From JBDNFP01 sp041689775 (lineage in GTDB: Bacteria > Bacteroidota > Bacteroidia > Cytophagales > Spirosomataceae): a stretch of 64,000 bases of DNA. The position numbers and the translations under genes were made by a program. The first letter of the stretch is position 1; each line of letters begins with the position of its first letter. The notes under the pieces are model-generated. The model did no database searches and had not been told where the DNA came from. It worked only from the letters and a program-made list of their open reading frames with translations. Where the stretch lies: contig JBDNFP010000193.1 in assembly GCA_041689775.1 (NCBI GenBank), positions 1 through 64,000 of the forward strand. Direction: 5' to 3'. This document shows, one piece after another, positions 44,678 to 52,372 of this stretch.

Positions 44678-45023
44678 GTTCTAACGCAGAATTAGTTTGC
44701 ACTATTAATTTGGCTAAATTCATCGCTAATGTTCTATTTATCAAATACTTAAAAAAAGCTGACGGCCGGGCGGTGTTCCGCTACAAACTAATAGCTGTTA
44801 GCTACTTACCTAGCTTTTAGAAGAGCGCTTTTTAAAATATTTTATAAGAATGAATAAGAAACCGGTTTACCTCAATTCGTAATTGGAAGTTGATTCTGAT
44901 TGCGTTTTAAGCGTAAAATCGAACCCGTCACCAATTACGAATCGGGACGAGCGTTGATAGTTCAAAAGAGTATTTTCTCCACCAAACGTTCTTTACTTAC
45001 TACATAAATCATTTACTACCATC
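44678..45023. other. Spacer with a separated 12-bp inverted repeat
   Basis: ATTCGTAATTGG (44875-44886) and CCAATTACGAAT (44931-44942) are perfect complements 44 bases apart, upstream of the Gfo/Idh gene. The left half is part of a block resembling 44459-44497. No gene is seen. Confidence 0.5.
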
Positions 45024-46142
45024 ATGAACACTCGTCGAGACTTTCTTCATAAACTGGGTTTGGGCATAGGTTTTTCTACCCTAAGTGCAAACCTATTAGC
45101 GGCCACTAATGGTCAAAATCAAGCCACTGCCCCACCCACCCGCAAACTCAGGGTGGCCATTATGGGTTTGGGGAGCTACGGCACCCGAGTGGCCGCAGCC
45201 ATGGAAACCTGCCAAATGGCTGAGTTGGTAGGTATCGTCACGGGTACTCCATCCAAAATACCCATTTGGCAGAGTAAGTACAATATCCCCGACAAGAATG
45301 TCTATAACTACGAAACAGTCGGTCAAATCAAGGACAACCCGGATATTGATGTAGTATACGTCATTACCCCTAACTCCCTACACCGGAAACACGTCCTGCA
45401 AGTGGCAGCCGCGGGGAAGCACGTCATAAGCGAAAAGCCCGTGGGTGATAACTCCAAGCAGGCCCGTGAAATGATTGCCGCCTGCAAGAAGGCCGGCGTA
45501 AAGTTTTATGTAGGTTACCGTATGCACTTTGAGCCCCATACGCGTGAGATCATCCGGATGCGGGAAGCAGGTGAGTTTGGGGATATAATGTTTGTCGAGA
45601 ACTCTTCTGGTTTTAAGATAGGTGATCCTACCCAATGGCGCCTCAAACACGCCTTGTCGGGTGGTGGTGCTCTGATGGACGTCGGGATTTACTGCATCAA
45701 TGGCGCCCGGTACGCCACGGGCGAAGAACCGCTATGGGTAACGGCCCAAGAAGTAAAGACTGATCCGATTAAGTTTAAAGAGGTGGACGAAACCATGACG
45801 TTCCAGCTTGGTTTCCCAAGTGGGGCCATTGCCACCTGCTCTACGACCTACAATTTCAACGGAAAAGGCAGCCTGCACCTGATTGGCAGTAAAGGCTTTG
45901 CCAAGCTAGACCCCGCCTTTGGCTACGGTCCGATTAAAGGAAGTACCCACATAGGACCGCTCGATCAGCCCGTGGTGACGCACCAAACCTACCAAATGGA
46001 CGGTTTGGCAGATTGTATCCTGAATAATGTCCCGGATCCTAATATGACCGGTGTAGAGGCATTGAAAGACATGCTGGTCATTGATGCTATTTACGAATCA
46101 GTACGAAAAGGCGGGAAGAAAATTACCATCGGCAAGGTTTAA
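45024..46142 (+). CDS. Exported Gfo/Idh/MocA-family oxidoreductase
   Basis: A 372-aa NAD(P)-dependent sugar oxidoreductase of the glucose-fructose oxidoreductase group. The N-terminus has a twin-arginine signal (NTRRDFLHKLGLGIG), fitting export of a folded cofactor-bound enzyme. The Rossmann motif is MGLGSYGTRVA (about 47-57). EKPVGDN, with the conserved Lys, and the C-terminal substrate domain (about 160-360) are normal. The substrate is unknown. Its stop codon TAA (46140-46142) directly abuts the stop of the convergent gldF gene, with no intergenic base. Confidence 0.9.
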   Translation: MNTRRDFLHKLGLGIGFSTLSANLLAATNGQNQATAPPTRKLRVAIMGLGSYGTRVAAAMETCQMAELVGIVTGTPSKIPIWQSKYNIPDKNVYNYETVGQIKDNPDIDVVYVITPNSLHRKHVLQVAAAGKHVISEKPVGDNSKQAREMIAACKKAGVKFYVGYRMHFEPHTREIIRMREAGEFGDIMFVENSSGFKIGDPTQWRLKHALSGGGALMDVGIYCINGARYATGEEPLWVTAQEVKTDPIKFKEVDETMTFQLGFPSGAIATCSTTYNFNGKGSLHLIGSKGFAKLDPAFGYGPIKGSTHIGPLDQPVVTHQTYQMDGLADCILNNVPDPNMTGVEALKDMLVIDAIYESVRKGGKKITIGKV

Positions 46143-46871
46143 CTACCGTCGCAACTGTCCCACGCGCCAGTAGGTAAGTACCAGAAAAAAGGCCATTAGG
46201 CTGAGGAGATAGATGACGTTACGGATATCTACCAAACCTCGGCCTAATGCCTGATACTGCTGATCGAGGGCGGCGGCGGAGAAAAACAGCGCCAAATCTC
46301 CTGATCCTAGCAACTGTGAAAGTGCTCCGAAACCGCTGTACCACGCAAAGCCCAGAAAAACTCCGATCACAAAGGCCACAATTTGATTTTCGTTGAGCGA
46401 AGACGCCCATAGGCCCATCGCGGTGAGGGCCCCGCTCAGTAAAAGCAGACCAATATACGAGCCAAAAACGGCGGCGGAGTCTACGTTTCCCGGAGGGTTT
46501 CCTAACCAGTATACGCTGACGTAATACAACAACGTTGGCGAAAGCATCAGGGCTACCAACAGCCAGTTGGCCAGAAATTTGCCTACCACCAGTGCACCGT
46601 CACTCAGGGGCTTCGTCAGTAGAAGTTCGAGGGTACCCGTCCGGATTTCTTCCGCCAGCGAGCGCATCGTAATGGCCGGAATCAAAAACACCAACACAAA
46701 GGGAGTCAGGCTAAAAAAAGCACTCAGGTCGGCGTATCCATAATCCAGTACATTGGAATCAGGAAATACCCACACAATAAGACCCACCGCCAACAAAAAA
46801 GCGGCAATGACGATGTAGGCGATTAAGGAATTAAAAAAACTACTGACTTCTTTCTGGAAGATAGTAAACAC
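46143..46871 (-). CDS. gldF: Gliding motility ABC permease GldF
   Basis: A 242-aa membrane protein with six hydrophobic segments, matching the permease subunit of the GldAFG ABC transporter. The N-terminus FTIFQKEVSSFFNSLIAYIV and the loop TMRSLAEEIRTGTLELLLTKPLSD are typical. In Flavobacterium, GldF works with GldG and ATPase GldA in gliding motility. No gldG follows: the Gfo/Idh gene on the other strand begins at the very next base. GldF homologs also occur in non-gliding relatives. Confidence 0.9.
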   Translation of the reverse strand: MFTIFQKEVSSFFNSLIAYIVIAAFLLAVGLIVWVFPDSNVLDYGYADLSAFFSLTPFVLVFLIPAITMRSLAEEIRTGTLELLLTKPLSDGALVVGKFLANWLLVALMLSPTLLYYVSVYWLGNPPGNVDSAAVFGSYIGLLLLSGALTAMGLWASSLNENQIVAFVIGVFLGFAWYSGFGALSQLLGSGDLALFFSAAALDQQYQALGRGLVDIRNVIYLLSLMAFFLVLTYWRVGQLRR

Positions 46872-46902
46872 AACCTACGGGAATAAGGTAAGGGAAAACG
46901 AA

Positions 46903-47418
46903 CTATTCGAACACGGGTTTATCCTTGCGCATGATAGCTGCTATGATCAACGAAATGATGAAGCCGATAATTACATACGAAAGAACACCCATCGCAAACA
47001 TAATGCCCGGCGTCATAAATTTTTCGGTCATTGACATCGCTTGGTCTATCTGCGCATCGTCCATACCTCGGGTTTCCATATCTTCCCGCGCTTTATCCAT
47101 CGATTGCTTAATAATCGTATTATCAATGAATTCCAGGTAGAACATCGAGAACATTGAGCCGATAAGCCCCACTATCGCCGATATCAGCGAGCCAATACCC
47201 AGCCCTTGTCCGTACGACATAAAGGTATTATTCTGAGCACGGTAATCTTTCATGCCCAGCACTATGCCGACGATCAGAATAACGAAAGCCAGGGAAGTCA
47301 AGGCCCGGTTTTGGGTCATGCCGGTCACGTTAATTAATGTAGAATAAACTATAACAGCAACAGCCGTAATAATTCCGTATTTGAGGGCAACGCGGGTGGT
47401 AGATACTTGTTCTTGCAT
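46903..47418 (-). CDS. DUF4199 membrane protein
   Basis: A 171-aa protein with four predicted helices (about 12-32, 38-56, 74-98, 140-165) and a helical loop between the third and fourth (IIKQSMDKAREDMETRGMDD). This matches DUF4199, a family largely confined to Bacteroidota with no known function. It follows a second DUF4199 gene and the dihydroorotase gene on the same strand and precedes gldF, so it may be in a shared transcript. Confidence 0.88.
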   Translation of the reverse strand: MQEQVSTTRVALKYGIITAVAVIVYSTLINVTGMTQNRALTSLAFVILIVGIVLGMKDYRAQNNTFMSYGQGLGIGSLISAIVGLIGSMFSMFYLEFIDNTIIKQSMDKAREDMETRGMDDAQIDQAMSMTEKFMTPGIMFAMGVLSYVIIGFIISLIIAAIMRKDKPVFE

Positions 47419-47503
47419 AATCAGATCGGGTTTATGGGAAAGTAGTTATTACTGTACAAAGTAAAAATAAACCTATAAGTACTTGATTGCAAAAGGAATA
47501 AAA

Positions 47504-48064
47504 TCAGGGTCTCAGCTGAGACTCGCTCGGGTTTTGCCTCCGTAAGATAAGCGAAATGATCAGAATAGGTAGCACCGCCATCACTGTTTTTTTACTTAAC
47601 TCATCGGTTATTAATTCTTCCGGTTTGGTTTCCCCTATACTTTTGAGCATGACCTGATATTCAGCTTCACCGATATTTTTCACTAATTCGCCTTTACCCT
47701 GCACCAGTAATTGTTTCATTTCCACAAGATAAGCCGAAAAAACAGTAGGGTCAACAAAAGTAATGAACAGGTAAATAAGCCAACCCGTGATGAAGGCAGC
47801 TACCGTATTAACTACGTAGCAGACCGTTAGCGCTTCCCAAAAGTGCATGTACCCATCGCCGATTTTCTTGCGGTAGTACCAGCAGGATGCCGCCATCATG
47901 ATAATGAATATTCCGAGGTCCATCGACCGTTTGTTGCCCAAAGGCATCACATCCATTGAATACAATCCCAGAAAGAACAAAAAAGCCACGATACCCGTGG
48001 CGGCCCCGAATTGCATGGGGATTTTTAAGAGTGGTTTATTAAAATATTCTATTAATTTATTCAT
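47504..48064 (-). CDS. DUF4199 membrane protein
   Basis: 186 aa from the ATG at 48064, which gives MNKLIEYFNKPLLKIPMQFG; the frame remains open to 48100. Four hydrophobic segments, the same order as in the next DUF4199 gene, and a loop with charged residues support a paralogue. The gene lies 60 bp after the dihydroorotase stop, and this pairing is common in the group. The function is unknown. Confidence 0.85.
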   Translation of the reverse strand: MNKLIEYFNKPLLKIPMQFGAATGIVAFLFFLGLYSMDVMPLGNKRSMDLGIFIIMMAASCWYYRKKIGDGYMHFWEALTVCYVVNTVAAFITGWLIYLFITFVDPTVFSAYLVEMKQLLVQGKGELVKNIGEAEYQVMLKSIGETKPEELITDELSKKTVMAVLPILIISLILRRQNPSESQLRP

Positions 48065-48124
48065 GAAGAGTTCTACTGATTTAAAATATGAATGGGTCAC
48101 GCATCGGTGAACCCTTACTACTAA

Positions 48125-49411
48125 CTAGCTAAACCAGCGATCGTTTTTCTGATTAATGACACCAACCGCCCGCCCTTTGAGAGTTTGCCCCAGAAATGGG
48201 CTGTTGCGTGATTTTGAGTAGCTCTTGTTATACGTCCATTCCTCATCCGCAGAAAAAACCGTCAGGTTTGCGGGCTGTCCTTCGGCAACTCTTACCGAGG
48301 GCAGGCGCAGAATAGCGCGCGGACGACTCGTTAGTTTTTCTATGAGCTCTTCCAGGGGTAATCCGCTGTGCATGACACCCAACGAAAAGGCCGTTTCCAA
48401 CCCCAGTATCCCGAAATCAGCGTGGTCAAATTCAAGGTTTTTGCATTCGTCGTCATGCGGGCTGTGATCTGACACCAAACAGTCAATAGTACCATCGGCT
48501 AGTCCTGCCCGGAGGGCGATAATATCGGCCAGAGCGCGGAACGGTGGATTTACTTTCAGATTGGTATCAAACCCAAGTAATGCGGTATCGTTAAAAGCCA
48601 ACTGATGGGCCGCTATATCGCAGGTTACGGGGAGTCCTTCCTTCTTCGCCTCGCGGATCAACTCCACCGCACCGGCCGTCGAGACCAGTGATACGTGCAA
48701 TAACGGCGCTCCTTTAATGGGTAATGTTTCCTGACTGAGTACATAGGCCAACAATTTCAGGTCCCGCATCAGCATCATTTCTTCGGCTAAAGATGGCATA
48801 CCCTTCATCCCGAGTATCGTACTCGTAATCCCCTCGTTCATTTGCCCAAATAGGGTCAGTTGCCGGTCTTCGGGCCGGTTAATCAGCAGTGAATTCAATG
48901 GGCGCAGATACAGCAGTGCCTTTACCAGAATATCAGCATTCTGAATGGGATGTTCCCCGTCGGTGAAAGCTACGGCACCGGCGGTATGCAGGTCGATCAT
49001 GTCCGTAAAGTCCTTACCTTCGGCATCTTTGGTAACGGCCGCCGCTACGTGGATTTGCACTACTCCACCCCGCCGCTCCTGCCGGACGTAGTTGAGGGTA
49101 TCTTTGGCATCAACCACCGGGCGGGAATTTGGCAGCAACACAATTTCCGTAAAACCACCGCGCATGGCTACTTCCCGGACTGTGTCCAGATCTTCCTTTT
49201 GCTCCCGACCGGGGTCGCTCGATCCCACCCGCATGTCGAGCCAGCCCGGAGATACACACCACTGCCTGCCTTCTATTTCACGGGCTCCCTCCGCAGATAA
49301 AGACTCCCCGATCTGCACGATAATTCCGTCCTCCACCAGTATGTCTAGTACCTGCCCGTTGTGGGGGGAGTTTTTTTCAATGATCCGAACCGCGCGCAAG
49401 AGTAATTTCAT
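48125..49411 (-). CDS. pyrC: Dihydroorotase homolog lacking the HxH metal motif
   Basis: A 428-aa amidohydrolase aligned along its length with class I dihydroorotases, which close carbamoyl-aspartate to dihydroorotate in pyrimidine synthesis. Late motifs are near normal (CDIAAHQLAF, VSDHSPHDDECK). The first motif, normally DxHxHLREPG, reads DMRVGSSDPG (residues 59-68), so the two metal-binding His (expected at 61 and 63) are Arg and Gly. Such proteins occur in Bacteroidota and may be non-catalytic partners of aspartate carbamoyltransferase, as in other PyrC-prime proteins, or may use fewer metals. Activity is uncertain. Confidence 0.85.
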   Translation of the reverse strand: MKLLLRAVRIIEKNSPHNGQVLDILVEDGIIVQIGESLSAEGAREIEGRQWCVSPGWLDMRVGSSDPGREQKEDLDTVREVAMRGGFTEIVLLPNSRPVVDAKDTLNYVRQERRGGVVQIHVAAAVTKDAEGKDFTDMIDLHTAGAVAFTDGEHPIQNADILVKALLYLRPLNSLLINRPEDRQLTLFGQMNEGITSTILGMKGMPSLAEEMMLMRDLKLLAYVLSQETLPIKGAPLLHVSLVSTAGAVELIREAKKEGLPVTCDIAAHQLAFNDTALLGFDTNLKVNPPFRALADIIALRAGLADGTIDCLVSDHSPHDDECKNLEFDHADFGILGLETAFSLGVMHSGLPLEELIEKLTSRPRAILRLPSVRVAEGQPANLTVFSADEEWTYNKSYSKSRNSPFLGQTLKGRAVGVINQKNDRWFS

Positions 49412-49434
49412 TCAATTCTATGCTTAGGAGTACC

Positions 49435-49459
49435 ATAAAAAAAGCTCCTTTCGGAGCTT
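49435..49459 (-). terminator. Terminator of gcvH
   Basis: AAGCTCC-TTTC-GGAGCTT (49442-49459), preceded on the plus strand by an A-tract that becomes a T-run when read on the minus strand. Confidence 0.75.
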
Positions 49460-49471
49460 CGGGACACCTGA

Positions 49472-49852
49472 TCAGGCACCCACGAGTTCTTTGTACGCAT
49501 CGACTGTCATCAAATCGTCTGCCTCGCCGGGATTCGTAACCTTAAAACGGATCATCCAGCCTTCGCCGTAAGGATCATTATTGACCAATTCGGGAGCGCC
49601 ATCCAGAGCAGGGTTTATTTCAAGAATCTCACCACTAATGGGTAAGAAAAGATCCGAAACCGTCTTCACTGCTTCCACTGATCCGAAAATCTCCCCTTTT
49701 TCCAGAGCATCGCCTACGGTGTTTACGTCCACGTACACAATATCGCCCAACTCACCCTGCGCATAATCGGTAATTCCTACGGTAGCTACATCGCCGTCGA
49801 AGCGAATCCACTCGTGATCTTCGGTATATTTCAATTCTTCTGGATATTGCAT
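49472..49852 (-). CDS. gcvH: Glycine cleavage system H protein
   Basis: The 126-aa lipoyl carrier of the glycine cleavage system, which shuttles the aminomethyl group between the P, T and L proteins. The lipoylated lysine is K63 in GSVEAVKTVSD. N-terminal YTEDHEWIRFDGDVATVGITDYAQ and C-terminal GEGWMIRFKVTNP are standard, and the length is normal. It stands alone with its own terminator; the other gcv genes are not in the window. Confidence 0.96.
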   Translation of the reverse strand: MQYPEELKYTEDHEWIRFDGDVATVGITDYAQGELGDIVYVDVNTVGDALEKGEIFGSVEAVKTVSDLFLPISGEILEINPALDGAPELVNNDPYGEGWMIRFKVTNPGEADDLMTVDAYKELVGA

Positions 49853-50245
49853 ATCGGCTCTGATCTGTCAGTTTGTGAAGTAATATTAAATTTGCACCGC
49901 AAATTACAGGATGTCAGGTATATTTTCCAAATAAGTTTTTGGCCGCTTATCAATTACTTCTGGTGTGCTTAGACGATATAATTCCATTATCAGTGACGTA
50001 TAAAAATAACGGTTACCGCCTCTGAATTTTATAGTTTCTGCTGCGCCCTAGTTTTAATCTAATTTGTAAATTTATAAATGCTCATAGCTGATGTACCCAA
50101 ATAACTACCCTAAGTCATAGAATTACTATGTTTTTACCTTGTTTTTTATCCGGCCGAAACAGCGTACAAACAGATGATCCGTGAACATTTCTCTAATCAT
50201 TTGTTATAGTATCGTACTATTTCTTCCAGCCTTACCCCACTTCTA
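49853..50245. other. Spacer with no gene seen
   Basis: About 390 bases between divergent genes, AT-rich, with no credible open frame. It presumably holds the promoters of both neighbours. Confidence 0.4.
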
Positions 50246-51142
50246 ATGCAAAGACGACAATTCCTCCAAGCCTCGGCCCTAACAGGCTTAACCATATTGA
50301 ATAGTAAATCTCTCCTCGCCCAGCTGTTGGCCGAAGATCCTTACAAAATGCAGGACCTCCGTGGTGGAGTAGGTATATTTACCGAACGTGGGGGTACGAT
50401 TGCCTACCTGATCAACAAGGACGGAATAGCCGTGGTGGATACGCAGTTCCCGGAGCAGTCTACGCATCTGATCGAAGCCTTGAAGAAGAAAGGAGAACAA
50501 CCCATACAGTACCTTATTAACACCCACCACCACGGCGACCACTCGGGTGGAAATATTTCCTTTAAAGGCATAGCCCAAAACGTGGTAGCGCACGTAAACT
50601 CGGCCGCTAACCAGCGCAGCGTGGCCGAAAAACAAAACGCGGTGGATAAGAATCTATTTCCTGATACGATCTACACTAAAAAATGGAAACAAAAAGTTGG
50701 CAATGAGAGTATCCGGATGCACTACTTCGGAGCGGGCCATACGGACGGAGACAGCATCGTCCACTTCGAGAATACCAATATCGCCCACATGGGTGACCTA
50801 CTTTTTAACGGACGCTATCCTTTCATAGATGCCACCGCCGGAGCCAGCGTAACCAGTTGGGTGAAGGTACTCGATAAGACCCTCAAAACGTTTGACAAGG
50901 ATACTCTTTTTGTGTTTGGTCACGCTTTTGATCCCGAAAAGATCACCGGTGGTCAAGAAGAGATAAAGCTCTTTAAGGATTATCTGGAAAAGCTATTGGT
51001 TTACGTTGGTAAGGAAATCAAAGCTGGGAAAACCAAAGAAGAGATTTTACTAACCAAGAATATTCCGGGCGTAACCTACATGCAGGGAGCCGGCATTGAA
51101 CGCAGCCTAAGCCCTACCTACGATGAATTGGTAAAAGGCTAG
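50246..51142 (+). CDS. Exported MBL-fold hydrolase
   Basis: A 298-aa protein with a Tat-like signal (MQRRQFLQASALTGLTIL) and a metallo-beta-lactamase fold. The metal motif is H94xH96xD98H99 in NTHHHGDHSGG, with later His in YFGAGHTDGDS and FGHAFDPE and Asp in HMGDLLF. The subgroup is close to quinoprotein-type/SoxH-like hydrolases annotated as MBL fold metallohydrolase. The substrate is unknown. It stands alone, 108 bp before the flavin oxidoreductase gene on the same strand. Confidence 0.88.
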   Translation: MQRRQFLQASALTGLTILNSKSLLAQLLAEDPYKMQDLRGGVGIFTERGGTIAYLINKDGIAVVDTQFPEQSTHLIEALKKKGEQPIQYLINTHHHGDHSGGNISFKGIAQNVVAHVNSAANQRSVAEKQNAVDKNLFPDTIYTKKWKQKVGNESIRMHYFGAGHTDGDSIVHFENTNIAHMGDLLFNGRYPFIDATAGASVTSWVKVLDKTLKTFDKDTLFVFGHAFDPEKITGGQEEIKLFKDYLEKLLVYVGKEIKAGKTKEEILLTKNIPGVTYMQGAGIERSLSPTYDELVKG

Positions 51143-51250
51143 AGGAAACCTGCGAAACCTACTACATGTTGTAGATGGGAGTAATCTGAGAGATATCTCT
51201 GACATGCTCCCATTTCTTGTTTTTGAACCACCATAATAATCACAAACTTC

Positions 51251-52320
51251 ATGGAAAATATCCTATTTTCTCCTTTACAGATTCGAGGGGTAGAGTTTAG
51301 AAACCGCATTGGGGTATCGCCCATGTGTATGTACAGCAGCATCGACGGGTTTGCCAACGACTGGCACTTAGTACATTTAGGTAGCCGGGCCGTGGGTGGT
51401 GCGGGGTTGGTATTCACCGAAGCTACCGCCATTACTCCCGAAGGTAGAATCACCCCCAATGACCTCGGTATCTGGAAAGATGAACACATCAGCTTTTTGA
51501 AAAGAATCACGGCATTTATTCAAGAACACGGGGCCGTGGCGGGCATTCAGTTAGCTCACGCCGGCCGGAAGGCCAGCACCCAACGGCCCTGGGAAGGAGG
51601 ACAGCCTTTACCTGCCGATCACCCGGATGCCTGGAAAACCGTTGGCCCGAGCGCGCTCCCTTTTTCTGAGACATCACCTACCCCGAAAGAACTAACTACG
51701 GACGACATAAAGACCATCGTTCACAAATTCCAGGGCGCTGCCACAAGGGCTTTAAAAGCCGGATTTAAGGTCGTGGAAATTCATGCCGCTCACGGCTATC
51801 TACTGCACGAATTCTTATCGCCCATCAGTAATAAGCGCACCGATCAGTACGGTGGCAATTTTGAGAACCGAATCAGGATTGTGGTAGAAATAACCGAGGC
51901 TATCCGACAGGTATGGCCGCAGGAGCTTCCTTTATTCATGCGCATTTCGGCCACGGACTGGACCGAAGGCGGCTGGAACGCCGATGACTCCGTTGCTTTG
52001 GCCAAAGAACTCATACCACACGGCATAGATTTGATCGACTGCTCAACGGGAGGAAATATAGCGCAGGCGCAAATTCCGGTGGGGCCCGGCTACCAGTACC
52101 TTTCGCAGAAAAAGTAAAGAAAGAAGCGGGTATTAAAACAGCAGCCGTCGGAATTATCGTGGAAGCAGACCAAGCTAATGCAATCATTACCGAGGGTAGA
52201 GCTGATATGGTATTCATGGCCCGGGAGTTTTTGCGTGATCCCTACTTCCCACTGTACGCCGCTAAACAATTAGATGAGGATATAGCCTGGCCGTTGCAGT
52301 ACGTTCGTGCTAAGAGGTAG
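51251..52320 (+). pseudogene. Old yellow enzyme (YqjM-like NADH:flavin oxidoreductase), broken by a -1 frameshift
   Basis: The first frame gives 288 aa ending at 52117 with an out-of-frame tail (YLSQKK). One base must be added near 52094, most simply a G turning CAGTACC into CAGGTACC. The sequence then continues as VPFAEKVKKEAGIKTAAVGI to RADMVFMAREFLRDPYFPLY and ends at TAG 52318-52320, for a normal 356 aa. The flavin-binding motifs are present (NRIGVSPMCMYSS, GIQLAHAGRKAS, EIHAAHGYLLHEFLSPISN). The lost C-terminal part holds the phosphate-binding strands of the barrel, so the truncated form would not bind FMN properly. Everything else looks undamaged, so the lesion is recent or an error. 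Confidence 0.85.
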
Positions 52321-52329
52321 TAATTCAAT

Positions 52330-52365
52330 CCCAATCTGACAAGTTTTAAAACCTGTTAGGTTGGG
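52330..52365. repeat. Palindrome of repeat family A, likely bidirectional terminator
   Basis: Adjacent 18-nt arms (52330-52347 and 52348-52365) pair with three imperfect positions. The core resembles that of the palindrome at 13376-13408 (CTGACA then GTTTT, AAAACCTGT then AGGT). It lies between the convergent flavin oxidoreductase and sprA genes. Confidence 0.7.
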
Positions 52366-52372
52366 CATTTTC

